Below are positions 47,346 to 56,521 of a stretch of DNA of 64,000 bases, one piece after another (positions within the stretch are counted from its first letter, which is position 1; the number at the start of each line of letters is the position of its first letter). The notes beneath the pieces were generated by a model. The model made no database searches. It was not told the origin of the DNA and saw only the letters and a program-made list of their open reading frames with translations. The DNA is from Pseudomonas akapageensis (GTDB lineage: Bacteria > Pseudomonadota > Gammaproteobacteria > Pseudomonadales > Pseudomonadaceae). Location of the stretch: NCBI RefSeq assembly GCF_011355085.1, contig NZ_VXCP01000037.1:1-64000 (forward strand), given 5' to 3'. Made by a program: the position numbers and the translations under genes.

Positions 47346-49484
47346 TCAGGCAGGTATGGCCTTCGCTGCTGCTTCGCGTTCCCAGACCCGATGCTTGGCG
47401 ATGGCCGTGATGAAGGCCGCATGCGCCTTGCCGTCATCACCCACGATCAGACCGGCATCGGTTTTCAGGTGCAAGGTGTCGAGCAGAGCCTTGACGTCGG
47501 CGTGCACCCCAATTGCCTTCAGATGCTTGTAAGCCTCGAGCAGAAAGTGCATCGCCACGCCATCTGCGCTCAGCGCATTGATTGCCGCCTTGCCACCCGG
47601 CACCCAGAGCGCATCGAATGTAACCGAAGGCGAACCCTCCATCGAAGCATCCACCGCCAGGCTTTTGCCATCGGCCGTCTTGACCGGTGCCGAGGTCGGC
47701 CCCAGCACCTTGGGATGGGCACTTTCGGCTTCCAGCGCCTTTACGATGCCATCGACGCTTGCCCCGTCGACGCCATCGGCGACCAGGATCGCCACTTTGC
47801 GCCCCTTGATGTCCGAGGCCAGCAGATTCATCTGGCTTAACGCAGGAGAAGCCTTGAGCGAGGACTTTTTCACCTCGACCGTGCCGGCTTTGGGCGCTGG
47901 CAAGCCAAGGTTGAGGGCGACGCGCCTGGCCAGTTCCAGATCGATATTGGCCAACACTTCATTCACTTCCCGGGTACGAATGTGTTCGCGCTCGACCTTG
48001 CCCAATTCGAAGCTGTAGGCGGCGATGATGTGCTCCTGCTCAGGCTTGCTCATGCTGTTGAAGAACAGCCGCGCCTGGGAGAAGTGATCACTGAACGACT
48101 CGCTGCGCTGACGGATCTTGTGTGCCTCGATACGTTCTGGATAAGACTCGAAGCCGCCATCGCTGGCCGCGGCCGGCGTCTCTTTCGGCCAGCCACCATC
48201 GACCGAATTGGGCTCGTAGGAGGCCCGCCCCTTGTCGAGGGTGGTTCGGTGCTGGGCGTCGCGTTGGCCGTTGTGGTTGGGCGCCAGCGGGCGGTTGATC
48301 GGGATCTCGTGGAAGTTCGGCCCGCCCAGTCGACTGATCTGGGTATCGGTGTATGAAAACAGACGACCCTGCAGCAGTGGATCGTTGGAAAAATCGATGC
48401 CCGGAACGATATGCCCAGGGCAAAAGGCAACCTGTTCGGTTTCGGCGAAGAAGTTGTCCGGGTTCCGGTTGAGCACCATCTTGCCCAAGGGCGTCACCGG
48501 CACCAGCTCTTCCGGAATGAGCTTGGTCGGGTCGAGCAGGTCGAAATCGAATTTGTGCTCGTCCTCCTCGGGAACGATCTGCACACCGAACTCCCACTCC
48601 GGGTAATCACCCATTTCGATGGCTTCGGACAAATCCCGGCGGTGATAGTCGGTGTCCTTGCCCGCCAGCTTCTGCGCCTCATCCCAGACCAGCGAACAGA
48701 CTCCGGCCTTGGGCTTCCAATGGAATTTGACGAAGGTGGATTTGCCCTCGGCGTTGATCAGGCGAAAGGTATGCACACCAAAGCCTTGCATGGTCCGCAG
48801 GCTCTTGGGGATAGCGCGGTCAGACATCGCCCACATGACCATGTGCGCCGATTCGGGTACCAGCGACACAAAGTCCCAGAAGGTGTCATGGGCCGAGCCA
48901 CCGGTAGGGATTTCATTGTGCGGCTCGGGTTTCACCGCATGGACAAAGTCCGGAAACTTGATCGCATCCTGGATAAAGAATACCGGCATGTTGTTGCCAA
49001 CCAGATCGAAATTGCCTTCATCAGTGAAGAACTTGACGGCGAAACCACGAACATCGCGCACGGTATCACCAGAGCCGCGAGGCCCCTGAACGGTGGAAAA
49101 GCGCACGAAGACCGGTGTCATCTTCTCAGGATCCTGAAGGAACCCGGCTTTGGTCAGGCTGGAATGGGCCTGGTACGTCTGAAAATAGCCATGGGCACCC
49201 GTGCCTCGGGCATGGACAATGCGTTCGGGTATGCGCTCATGGTCAAAATGCGTGATTTTCTCGCGCATGATGAAGTCTTCGAGCAACGATGGTCCGCGCG
49301 CCCCCGCCTTGAGCGTGTTCTGGTTATCCGCGACCTTGACGCCCTGGTTGGTGCGAAGTGCTTGCTCGGTGGCATCACTTCGAAACACTTCCAGGCTCTG
49401 CAGTTTGGCGTTGGTATTGGCCCGATCCGGGGTTTGGGTACCGGCCAACTGGCTTTCTTTCGGGGAGTTCTTTTTGCTGGGCAT
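47346..49484 (-). CDS. katE: Catalase HPII, large monofunctional catalase
   Basis: This is a 712-residue clade 2 heme catalase that splits hydrogen peroxide. The core shows active-site RIVHARGTGAHGYF (about 87-100), RFSTVQGPRGSGDTVRDVRGFAVKF and the heme-tyrosine region SRLGGPNFHEIPINRP. The extra C-terminal domain (about 570-705, KVAILVADGVDGASVDGI) has the DJ-1/glutamine-amidotransferase-like fold typical of HPII. I choose ATG 49484 with GGAG eight bases upstream. Such enzymes are usually stationary-phase induced. It converges with the lipoprotein gene. Confidence 0.95.
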   Translation of the reverse strand: MPSKKNSPKESQLAGTQTPDRANTNAKLQSLEVFRSDATEQALRTNQGVKVADNQNTLKAGARGPSLLEDFIMREKITHFDHERIPERIVHARGTGAHGYFQTYQAHSSLTKAGFLQDPEKMTPVFVRFSTVQGPRGSGDTVRDVRGFAVKFFTDEGNFDLVGNNMPVFFIQDAIKFPDFVHAVKPEPHNEIPTGGSAHDTFWDFVSLVPESAHMVMWAMSDRAIPKSLRTMQGFGVHTFRLINAEGKSTFVKFHWKPKAGVCSLVWDEAQKLAGKDTDYHRRDLSEAIEMGDYPEWEFGVQIVPEEDEHKFDFDLLDPTKLIPEELVPVTPLGKMVLNRNPDNFFAETEQVAFCPGHIVPGIDFSNDPLLQGRLFSYTDTQISRLGGPNFHEIPINRPLAPNHNGQRDAQHRTTLDKGRASYEPNSVDGGWPKETPAAASDGGFESYPERIEAHKIRQRSESFSDHFSQARLFFNSMSKPEQEHIIAAYSFELGKVEREHIRTREVNEVLANIDLELARRVALNLGLPAPKAGTVEVKKSSLKASPALSQMNLLASDIKGRKVAILVADGVDGASVDGIVKALEAESAHPKVLGPTSAPVKTADGKSLAVDASMEGSPSVTFDALWVPGGKAAINALSADGVAMHFLLEAYKHLKAIGVHADVKALLDTLHLKTDAGLIVGDDGKAHAAFITAIAKHRVWEREAAAKAIPA

Positions 49485-49724
49485 CAATGGATCTCCTCAC
49501 GCTCGCTAGGGCATGCCCCGCAGATCCGGGGATCTCAGGTCACGGTGGTTAAAGTAGTGACTTGTGCACCGCGGCACCGTTCCATCGCATCGACCACTGA
49601 TCGCGTTATTACCGATCGGCTGGATGTTCGTGAAATAAATGCTAAGAACCTCTATGCGAACAGGCTAAAATGCGCGGTCGGCTAACCGCTGCCCCCCTTT
49701 CATGCGCCCCACAAGGTTCGCTAC

Positions 49725-50732
49725 GTGATCGAGTTTCAAAATGTCCATAAAACCTACCGCGTAGCCGGTAGAGATATCCCCGCGTTGCACTCGACCAGCC
49801 TGAGTGTCGAAAACGGTCAGGTATTCGGTCTGATTGGCCATTCCGGCGCGGGTAAGAGCACCCTGTTGCGTCTGATCAACCGCCTGGAAGCCCCCAGCGG
49901 CGGCAAGATCATTGTCGACGGCGAAGACGTTACCGCCTTCAACGCCGACGAGCTGCGCCGCTTCCGCCAACAGGTCGGGATGATTTTCCAGCACTTCAAT
50001 CTGCTGGCCTCCAAGACCGTGGCCGACAACGTCGCGCTGCCCTTGACCCTGGCGGGTGAACTGTCTCGCAGCGAAATTGATCGGCGTGTTGCCGAGCTGC
50101 TTGACCGCGTCGGCCTGTCCGATCACGCGAAAAAGTTTCCGGCTCAGCTCTCCGGTGGCCAGAAGCAGCGTGTCGGCATTGCCCGCGCCCTGGCGACCAA
50201 GCCGAAGATCTTGCTCTGCGACGAAGCCACGAGCGCCCTTGACCCGCAAACCACTGCGTCGGTCCTGCAACTGCTGGCCGAAATCAATCGCGAACTGAAG
50301 CTGACCATCGTGCTGATCACCCATGAAATGGACGTGATCCGCCGAGTCTGTGACCGGGTGGCCGTGATGGACGCCGGTGTTATTGTCGAACACGGTCCCG
50401 TGGCCGATGTATTCCTGCACCCCAAGCACCCCACGACCCGGCGCTTCGTGCAGGAAGACGAGCAGATCGATGAAGACGAACAACGCGACGACTTCGCCCA
50501 TGTGCCAGGCCGCATCGTGCGCCTGACATTCCAGGGTGACGCGACCTACGCGCCTCTGCTGGGTACCGTCGCCCGCGAAACCGGCGTGGACTACAGCATC
50601 CTCGCCGGTCGTATCGACCGCATCAAGGACACCCCCTACGGGCAATTGACCCTCGCCATCACTGGCGGCGACATGGATGCAGCCTTTGCGCGTTTCACGG
50701 CTGCTGACGTACATATGGAGGTGCTGCGTTGA
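49725..50732 (+). CDS. metN: Methionine ABC transporter ATPase
   Basis: This 335-residue ATPase of the methionine importer has Walker A GHSGAGKSTLLR (about 38-49), signature LSGGQKQRVGIARAL, Walker B LLCDEATSALDP and switch ITHE. The C-terminal NIL domain (about 255-335, VRLTFQGDATYAPLLG) binds methionine and lets it inhibit transport. The start is GTG 49725. It heads metN-metI-metQ. I found no SAM riboswitch upstream. Confidence 0.94.
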   Translation: MIEFQNVHKTYRVAGRDIPALHSTSLSVENGQVFGLIGHSGAGKSTLLRLINRLEAPSGGKIIVDGEDVTAFNADELRRFRQQVGMIFQHFNLLASKTVADNVALPLTLAGELSRSEIDRRVAELLDRVGLSDHAKKFPAQLSGGQKQRVGIARALATKPKILLCDEATSALDPQTTASVLQLLAEINRELKLTIVLITHEMDVIRRVCDRVAVMDAGVIVEHGPVADVFLHPKHPTTRRFVQEDEQIDEDEQRDDFAHVPGRIVRLTFQGDATYAPLLGTVARETGVDYSILAGRIDRIKDTPYGQLTLAITGGDMDAAFARFTAADVHMEVLR

Positions 50733-51403
50733 TGGAAGCCCTGAGTTTTTTTGCCAATGTCGACTGGAGCGAGATCTGGCTGGCTACGCTCGATACCCTG
50801 ATGATGCTCGGCGGTTCGCTGCTGTTCACCATCCTGTTGGGCCTGCCGCTGGGCGTGCTTTTGTTTCTCTGTGGCCCGCGCCAGCTGTTCGAGGAAAAAC
50901 GAGTCTATGCGCTGTTGTCGCTGATCGTGAACATCCTGCGCTCGCTGCCGTTCATCATCCTGTTGATCGTCATGATCCCCTTCACGGTACTGATCACCGG
51001 CACGTCGCTGGGCGTTGCCGGCGCCATTCCGCCTCTGGTGGTCGGCGCCACGCCGTTCTTCGCCCGGCTGGTGGAAACAGCCCTGCGTGAAGTGGACCGC
51101 GGCATCATCGAGGCAACCCAGGCGATGGGCGCCACAACGCGTCAGATCATCCTCAATGCACTATTGCCCGAGGCCCGTCCGGGTATCTTCGCGGCGATCA
51201 CCGTCACTGCCATCACGCTGGTGTCCTACACCGCCATGGCCGGTGTGGTCGGTGCCGGCGGCCTGGGTGACCTGGCGATCCGCTTCGGCTATCAGCGCTT
51301 CCAGACCGATGTGATGATTGTCACCGTGGTCCTGTTGCTGGTGCTGGTGCAAGTGCTGCAAAGCGTCGGCGACAAGCTGGTCGTACATTTTTCCCGTAAG
51401 TAA
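50732..51403 (+). CDS. metI: Methionine ABC transporter permease
   Basis: This 223-residue permease has five membrane helices and the conserved EAA-type loop EATQAMGATTRQIILNALLPEA (about 128-149), which contacts MetN. The start is ATG 50732, sharing a base with the metN stop and served by GGAGG ten bases upstream; an in-frame TTG just before it is less likely. It forms the channel for D- and L-methionine uptake. Confidence 0.93.
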   Translation: MEALSFFANVDWSEIWLATLDTLMMLGGSLLFTILLGLPLGVLLFLCGPRQLFEEKRVYALLSLIVNILRSLPFIILLIVMIPFTVLITGTSLGVAGAIPPLVVGATPFFARLVETALREVDRGIIEATQAMGATTRQIILNALLPEARPGIFAAITVTAITLVSYTAMAGVVGAGGLGDLAIRFGYQRFQTDVMIVTVVLLLVLVQVLQSVGDKLVVHFSRK

Positions 51404-51460
51404 CCGTTTGGGCAGGCTTGTCCGCCCCGGGGCCGGAAGGGTCCCGACAAGGAGTGATTG

Positions 51461-52234
51461 ATGAAAAAACTGCTTGCTGCTTTCGCCGCCGTCGCGGCTT
51501 TCTCCGCCCAGGCGGCCGATACCCTGACCGTCGCTGCCACGGCTGTGCCGCACGCGGAGATCCTGGAGTTCGTCAAACCTGGCCTGGCCAAGGAAGGCGT
51601 CGAGCTCAAGGTCAAGGTCTTCACCGACTACGTCCAGCCGAACGTGCAGGTTGCCGAGAAGCACCTGGACGCCAACTTCTTCCAGCACCAGCCGTACCTG
51701 GATGAGTTCAACAAGGGCAAGGGCACCAACCTGGTCAGCGTGGCCGGCGTGCACCTAGAGCCCCTGGGCGCGTACTCGAGCAAGTTCAAGAAGCTTGATG
51801 ATCTGCCACAGGGCGCCAACGTGGTGATCCCGAACGATGCCACCAACGGTGGTCGTGCCTTGCTGCTGCTGGAAAAAGCCGGTCTGATCAAGCTCAAGGA
51901 TGCCAAGAACATCCTGTCGACGCCCAAGGACATCGCCGAAAACCCTAAAGGCCTGAAGATTCGCGAACTGGAAGCCGCCACCCTGCCACGCGTGCTGACC
52001 CAGGTCGACCTGGCGCTGATCAACACCAACTATGCGCTGGAAGCCAAGCTGGACCCGGCCAAGGATGCGCTGATCATCGAAGGCAGCGACTCGCCTTACG
52101 TGAACATCCTGGTTGCGCGCCCGGATAACAAGGATTCGGCGGCCATGCAGAAGCTGGTTGCTGCCTTGCACACGCCGGAAGTAAAGGCGTTCATTCTGGA
52201 GAAGTACAAGGGCGCTGTGGTTCCGGCGTTCTGA
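51461..52234 (+). CDS. metQ: Methionine-binding protein of the MetNIQ transporter
   Basis: This 257-residue NlpA-family periplasmic binding protein has its signal peptide at about 1-19, ending FSAQA-AD with no lipobox cysteine. It is therefore probably a soluble protein, unlike the E. coli lipoprotein. Family motifs are VAATAVPHAEILEFVKP, VKVFTDYVQPNVQV and NFFQHQPYLDEFN, with GIRELEAATLPR-like RELEAATLPRVL later. ATG 51461 lies behind AAGGAGTG. A REPIN repeat follows the stop. Confidence 0.93.
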   Translation: MKKLLAAFAAVAAFSAQAADTLTVAATAVPHAEILEFVKPGLAKEGVELKVKVFTDYVQPNVQVAEKHLDANFFQHQPYLDEFNKGKGTNLVSVAGVHLEPLGAYSSKFKKLDDLPQGANVVIPNDATNGGRALLLLEKAGLIKLKDAKNILSTPKDIAENPKGLKIRELEAATLPRVLTQVDLALINTNYALEAKLDPAKDALIIEGSDSPYVNILVARPDNKDSAAMQKLVAALHTPEVKAFILEKYKGAVVPAF

Positions 52235-52250
52235 TAGATCGGGTTGTCTG

Positions 52251-52327
52251 CATCGCGGGCAAGCCCGCTCCTTACAGTGGTTCGTGTTGCACCAAATATC
52301 CCTGTGGGAGCTGGCTTGCCAGCGATA
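52251..52327. repeat. REPIN: two inverted REP elements between metQ and the SCO1 gene
   Basis: CATCGCGGGCAAGCCCGCTC (52251-52270) and the opposing CCTGTGGGAGCTGGCTTGCC with AGCGATAG (52301-52327) are REP hairpins in inverted order. They are close relatives of the pair at 43391-43458. The left REP has a diverged flank (CTTACAG in place of CCCACAG). It sits in the gap between converging genes, the usual place for such repeats. Confidence 0.88.
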
Positions 52328-52342
52328 GCTTCACCGCCAATC

Positions 52343-52975
52343 TCAATCCTGCTTCACCAACCCCGGCAGCTGCGCAATCAACTTCTGATTGTTGAACGGC
52401 GCCCGAATAAAGCCCCGCTGCTTCCCGTCCGGCCCAAGCAGAGCCAGGTTGCCGCTGTGATCGACCGTGTAGTTCGGCTTGCTGGTATCGGCCGGAATAT
52501 AGGGAATGCTCACCGCATTGGCCAATTTTTGCAGGGTTTCAACCGAGCCGGTCAACCCTCTGAAATCCGCATCGAAATAACCCAGGTACTGCTTGAGTTG
52601 GGCTGGCGTGTCCCGGTTCGGGTCAACGCTGACCAGGATCACCTGCAGCTTGTCGACAGTCTCCTTGGGCAACTCACTTTTGACCTGACGCAGTTGCGCC
52701 AGGGTGGTCGGGCAAATGTCCGGGCAAAAGGTGTAGCCAAAGAACAGCAGACTCCATTTGCCTTTCAATTGATCGAGGGCCACTGGCTGGCCGGTCTGAT
52801 CGGTCATTTCCAGGCTTGGCACCGTGCGACTCTGTGGCAGCAGGATGATGCCGGCATCGATCAACTCGGTCGAGTTGGGTTGGCGCCGGTCATTGAGGAC
52901 CCTGTTGACGGTAAGCCCCATTATCACAGCGACCAGGGCGACGAGAATAAAGACGGTTTTCTGGGTTCGGGTCAT
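52343..52975 (-). CDS. SCO1/SenC copper chaperone for cytochrome oxidase
   Basis: This 210-residue membrane-anchored protein has one N-terminal helix (VFILVALVAVIMGLTV, about 7-22) and a thioredoxin-like domain outside. The copper ligands are in FGYTFCPDICPTT (CxxxC, about 83-87), with the conserved His in VDHSGNLALLGPDG. It delivers copper to, or reduces, the CuA site of subunit II. I place the start at 52975, which overlaps the cyoE stop by four bases. It is the last gene of the oxidase cluster. Confidence 0.93.
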   Translation of the reverse strand: MTRTQKTVFILVALVAVIMGLTVNRVLNDRRQPNSTELIDAGIILLPQSRTVPSLEMTDQTGQPVALDQLKGKWSLLFFGYTFCPDICPTTLAQLRQVKSELPKETVDKLQVILVSVDPNRDTPAQLKQYLGYFDADFRGLTGSVETLQKLANAVSIPYIPADTSKPNYTVDHSGNLALLGPDGKQRGFIRAPFNNQKLIAQLPGLVKQD

Positions 52976-53871
52976 AGGTTCAACAGTAGGTAATGATCGA
53001 CGAGCAACGCGATGAAAAGCAGGAACAAGTAATAGATAGAGTACTTGAAGGTCTTGATCGCCGCGTGCGGCTGAGTGCCACGGTACAACACCCAGGCCCA
53101 CTGCAGGAAGCGCAGGCCCAGCAGCAATGCGCAGGCCAGATAGAGCAGGCCGCTCATGTGGATCACGAAAGGCAGCATGCTGACCGCCAGCAAGGCGAAG
53201 GTGTAGAGCAATATGTGAACCTTGGTGTAGTGCTCACCGTGGGTCACCGGCAGCATCGGGATATCGGCCTTGGCGTATTCTTCCTTGCGGTGGATAGCCA
53301 AGGCCCAGAAATGCGGTGGGGTCCAGGCAAAGATAATCAGCACCAGCAGCAGCGGCTCGGCGCTGACATGCCCGGTTGCCGCGACCCAGCCCAACAATGG
53401 CGGCGCGGCGCCGGCAAAGCCGCCGATCACAATGTTCTGAGGCGTAGCGCGTTTCAGAAAGCCGGTATAGATCACGGCATAACCCAGCAATGAAGCCAGC
53501 GTCAGCCAGGCTGTCAGTGGATTGGTAAATGCCAGCAGCAGCACCTGGCCCGACAGTGCCAGCAGCAAGGCGAACGTCAGGGCTGCAGTGGGCGATACCC
53601 GGCCCTCGGCCAGGGGGCGCTTGTGGGTCCGCGCCATCACCGCATCGATGCGGCGGTCCACCACGTGGTTGACCGCCGCCGCAGCGCCTGCGCAACAGGC
53701 GATGCCGAGGTTGCCGAACACCAGCACTGTCCAGGGCACACCGGCCCGGGTGGCGAGGAACATGCCGACCAGCGAGGTGATCAACATCAATACCACCACC
53801 TTGGGCTTGGTCAGCTCCAGATAGTCGCGCCAACTGGCTTGACTGCCGCGCTCACCGATCAGGGTAGCCAT
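52972..53871 (-). CDS. cyoE: Protoheme IX farnesyltransferase (heme O synthase)
   Basis: This 299-residue UbiA-family prenyltransferase has about nine helices. The Asp-rich motif NHVVDRRIDAVMARTHKRPL (about 66-85) binds the farnesyl diphosphate magnesium, and a second loop FAWTPPHFWALA lies near 177. It turns heme B into heme O, the precursor of heme A made by the neighbouring CtaA. It sits between ctaA and the SCO1 gene; its stop overlaps the latter's start. The name ctaB is also used for oxidase-cluster copies. Confidence 0.95.
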   Translation of the reverse strand: MATLIGERGSQASWRDYLELTKPKVVVLMLITSLVGMFLATRAGVPWTVLVFGNLGIACCAGAAAAVNHVVDRRIDAVMARTHKRPLAEGRVSPTAALTFALLLALSGQVLLLAFTNPLTAWLTLASLLGYAVIYTGFLKRATPQNIVIGGFAGAAPPLLGWVAATGHVSAEPLLLVLIIFAWTPPHFWALAIHRKEEYAKADIPMLPVTHGEHYTKVHILLYTFALLAVSMLPFVIHMSGLLYLACALLLGLRFLQWAWVLYRGTQPHAAIKTFKYSIYYLFLLFIALLVDHYLLLNL

Positions 53872-53889
53872 GGCGTTTCTCCTTTATTG

Positions 53890-54939
53890 TTATTTTCCCG
53901 AGCCGACAGCGGTCGAGGTTGTTCGCCAATGCCGAAGCTCCCTGCGCACAACGGGTAGTGCCACGGTTCTCGTACGATAATTGACCAATACCAGGGTCAG
54001 CAGCAGGCCTGCACCACCGGCATTGTGGGCAACCGCCACGGTCAGAGGCAGGTGCAGCAGCACATTGCTGATACCCAGGCTGATCTGGGCCGCCAGTGCC
54101 AGCAGCACCAACGCCGCCAGGCGGGGCAGGCCCACTCTCTTGAGTTGCCAGGCCAGCATCAGCAAAGTGCCCGTCACCAGCAGCGCACCCAGGCGATGGG
54201 TGATGTGAATGGCGGTACGGGCATCACTGTCCAGCTGGCCACCCAGGTAGTTCGGACCAATGTGCTGGGTCAGGTGAAAACCATTGGCGAAGTCGGCGGC
54301 AGGCCACCATTGGCCGTGACAGGTGGGTAAGTCGATACAGGCCACCGCCGCATAATTGGCGCTGACCCAGCCGCCGAGGGCAATCTGCCCGACGACCAAC
54401 ACCAATCCCAGCGCAGCCCAGCGCCGCACGCGCGGCTGCAGGTTTGGCAAGGGGGCGAAGGCACCGGACAAACGCAGGCTCAGCAGGAACAACAGACTCA
54501 AGGTGGTGAAGCCGCCGAGCAGGTGTGCGGTGACTACCTGCGGCCAGAGTTTGAGGGTCACTGTCCACATGCCAAACGCAGCCTGGGCGAAGACCACGCC
54601 CAACAGCACCAATGGCAGCTTGAAGGGTTGTCCATCCCGGCCGTGCCTGCGCAGTGCTTGCACCGCCAGCATGGCAATCACCAGGGCCAGGGTCCCGGCG
54701 AAATAACGGTGGAGCATCTCGTTCCAGCCCTTGTGCGCTTCAACCGGTGCGTCGGGAAAATGCAATACAGCGTGGGCCAGTTGCGCATCGGTCTTGGGCG
54801 GGCTGATGAAGCCGTAGCAACCCGGCCAGTCAGGGCAGCCGAGCCCTGCGTGGGTCAGGCGGGTGTAGGCACCCAGAAGCACGACCACCAGCGCCAGCAA
54901 GGTGGCAAACACAGCGAGGCGATATCCAGGTCTGGCCAT
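53890..54939 (-). CDS. ctaA: Heme A synthase (COX15/CtaA family)
   Basis: This 349-residue membrane protein has eight helices in two similar halves. Heme-binding histidines are visible in AYTRLTHAGLGCPDWPGCYGF (about 24-44), EMLHRYFAG, VVTAHLLGGF, AIHITHRLGALLV and AVAHNAGGAG. The cysteine pair in GLGCPDWPGC and CIDLPTCHGQWWP may form loops seen in type 2 enzymes. It oxidises the heme O methyl group to give heme A. It is 18 bases upstream of cyoE. Confidence 0.94.
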   Translation of the reverse strand: MARPGYRLAVFATLLALVVVLLGAYTRLTHAGLGCPDWPGCYGFISPPKTDAQLAHAVLHFPDAPVEAHKGWNEMLHRYFAGTLALVIAMLAVQALRRHGRDGQPFKLPLVLLGVVFAQAAFGMWTVTLKLWPQVVTAHLLGGFTTLSLLFLLSLRLSGAFAPLPNLQPRVRRWAALGLVLVVGQIALGGWVSANYAAVACIDLPTCHGQWWPAADFANGFHLTQHIGPNYLGGQLDSDARTAIHITHRLGALLVTGTLLMLAWQLKRVGLPRLAALVLLALAAQISLGISNVLLHLPLTVAVAHNAGGAGLLLTLVLVNYRTRTVALPVVRRELRHWRTTSTAVGSGK

Positions 54940-54948
54940 GAGGATGTC

Positions 54949-55542
54949 CTACCCAATGTTAGACAACTTCAGCAGGTGGCGGAGATCGTTGAGCAGATCC
55001 TTGCCCTTGACCCTGGCGTCATAGCGCAGCACCAGGTTGCCGTGGGGATCCACGATCCACAGTTGAGCTTCGCTCCGGCCTTCGCTCAGCGTCGCGTAAC
55101 GGGAAAGGTCGAGCGCATAGCGCTGCAATTGTGGGTACTCCTGTTCAAGCTTAGTCTGGTAAGCAGCGTCCAGCGGCTGCGCGGTTGCCAGGGCATGGCT
55201 GGCACGGGATGCATCGCGGCCCAGGCCGATCTGGATCTGCCGGGCCAGGTACACCAGTTGCTGGCAGTCGACCGCACAGTCTTTCGGTACGCTGACCAGC
55301 AACTGCCAACGCTGCTCATCGGCCTGCACGCCCAGGTCGGCACGACTCTGGCCGTTACCGATGAGTTCACCGTGGTAACTGCGACTGTCCGGTACCCAGA
55401 ACTGCAGCTTGTACATCCCTGTCGCCAGGATCATCGGGCCGATCACCATCAGCAGGATCAGAATCAGCTGCAAACGGCCCCGCGCCCGCCCGCGCGGGGT
55501 CCCGGGTTCAGACCTGCTGGGTGGATTCATGACTGCTCCCAT
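54949..55542 (-). CDS. Conserved cytochrome-oxidase-cluster protein with one membrane helix
   Basis: This 197-residue protein has one N-terminal helix (LQLILILLMVIGPMILATGMY, about 21-41) and a mostly periplasmic part. It carries a cysteine pair in PKDCAVDCQQLVYLA (about 101-115) and a thioredoxin-like finish, AQLWIVDPHGNLVLRYDAR, reminiscent of SCO-type folds. It always lies between SURF1 and CtaA in Pseudomonas oxidase clusters, so an assembly role is likely but unproven. I choose ATG 55542 (AAGGAGAAA upstream); it overlaps the SURF1 gene by 35 bases. Confidence 0.82.
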   Translation of the reverse strand: MGAVMNPPSRSEPGTPRGRARGRLQLILILLMVIGPMILATGMYKLQFWVPDSRSYHGELIGNGQSRADLGVQADEQRWQLLVSVPKDCAVDCQQLVYLARQIQIGLGRDASRASHALATAQPLDAAYQTKLEQEYPQLQRYALDLSRYATLSEGRSEAQLWIVDPHGNLVLRYDARVKGKDLLNDLRHLLKLSNIG

Positions 55543-56251
55543 GGTGTTTCTCCTTCTTATTGTTATTCCATCCGAAGTAGAGGTAGAGGCCACACAGGGC
55601 CAATGCCAGGGCAAACCATTGCACCGCATAGCCCATGTGTTTTTCCGGTCCCATGGCAATCACTGGCCAATCCAGCCGATAGGCTGCGGACCCTGCTGCC
55701 ATGCGCAGTTCATGAGGGAAACCTTCACGCCCAAGCTGTGCCCATAGCGCGCCAGCGTCGATCACCGTCAACAGCTTTGGCCATTGCGTATCGGACGGGT
55801 CGGCATGCAATTGGAAGGTCGCTCCAGGGGCAATGTAGACCCAGGCCTCCAGGCTTTGCGGGCGAATGGGCGTGGTGAACTGCGGCGGCATACGGCGATC
55901 CGGCCAGGGCAACCAGCCGCGATTGACCCAGAGCCAGAGCCCACTGGACTGATCATGAAATGGCTGGAGCAGCTCGACGCCGACCTGGCCGTCGCGCGTG
56001 CGGTTATCCAGCAGCACGCTGTGCCCTGCATCGAAGTTGCCGAACAGATGCACGCGGCGAAAGGCAAGGTCGGTGAACTGCTGCAATTGTGTGCTGCTGA
56101 TCGGCTCGGCGGCTCGGCGCTCCGTGTAGCTGGTGAGCAGCTCACGCTTCTGGTCGGCCCGGCCCAACTGCCAGGTACCGAGAGAAATCAGCATCGGCAG
56201 CAACAGCAACACCATCACCGTGGGTGCAATACCCGGCCGGAAAGGCTTCAT
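55508..56251 (-). CDS. SURF1 family cytochrome oxidase assembly protein
   Basis: This 247-residue protein has two membrane helices near the ends (about 9-25 and 205-226) with a domain between that faces the periplasm. Family motifs are LGTWQLGRADQKRELL (about 24-39), FRRVHLFGNFDAGHSVLLDNR and VNRGWLPWPDRR. It assists heme A insertion into subunit I. A His/Lys-rich tail (NNNKKEKHHGSSHES) follows the second helix. The gene overlaps the next one downstream and diverges from the DUF2909 gene. Confidence 0.92.
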   Translation of the reverse strand: MKPFRPGIAPTVMVLLLLPMLISLGTWQLGRADQKRELLTSYTERRAAEPISSTQLQQFTDLAFRRVHLFGNFDAGHSVLLDNRTRDGQVGVELLQPFHDQSSGLWLWVNRGWLPWPDRRMPPQFTTPIRPQSLEAWVYIAPGATFQLHADPSDTQWPKLLTVIDAGALWAQLGREGFPHELRMAAGSAAYRLDWPVIAMGPEKHMGYAVQWFALALALCGLYLYFGWNNNKKEKHHGSSHESTQQV

Positions 56252-56311
56252 GGCTTCACCGCAATGTCAGTCGCTATACTGAAAGTCATCGCATGCCCCC
56301 GGAGTCTCACC

Positions 56312-56515
56312 ATGCTCAAAGCGGCAATCGTCCTGATGTTGCTGGCTACTGTTGTCAGCCTGTTCAGCGGGCTGTTCTTTCTGGTCAAGGACGAAGGTAA
56401 ATCGAACCGCCTGGTCAATGCCCTCACCGTCCGTGTCACCCTTGCCGCCATCACCCTGGGGCTGGTCACCTGGGGCCTGTACAGCGGCCAACTGGTTTCC
56501 CATGCCCCGTGGTAA
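56312..56515 (+). CDS. DUF2909 twin-transmembrane protein
   Basis: This 67-residue protein has two helices (AAIVLMLLATVVSLFSGLFFL and VTLAAITLGLVTWGLYSGQL) joined by a short charged loop (VKDEGKSN). It is the only plus-strand gene inside the oxidase cluster, lying between SURF1 and subunit III. A GGAG site precedes ATG 56312. Members of DUF2909 are nearly always in this place, so a helper role for the oxidase is reasonable, but none has been shown to my knowledge. Confidence 0.83.
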   Translation: MLKAAIVLMLLATVVSLFSGLFFLVKDEGKSNRLVNALTVRVTLAAITLGLVTWGLYSGQLVSHAPW

Positions 56516-56521
56516 GCCCGC

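Noticed and set aside
49488..49724. SAM riboswitch before metNIQ
   Set aside because: No stem array with T-box or SAM-I/SAM-II signatures is visible. A lone TAAAAT at 49666-49671 is not enough for a promoter call either.
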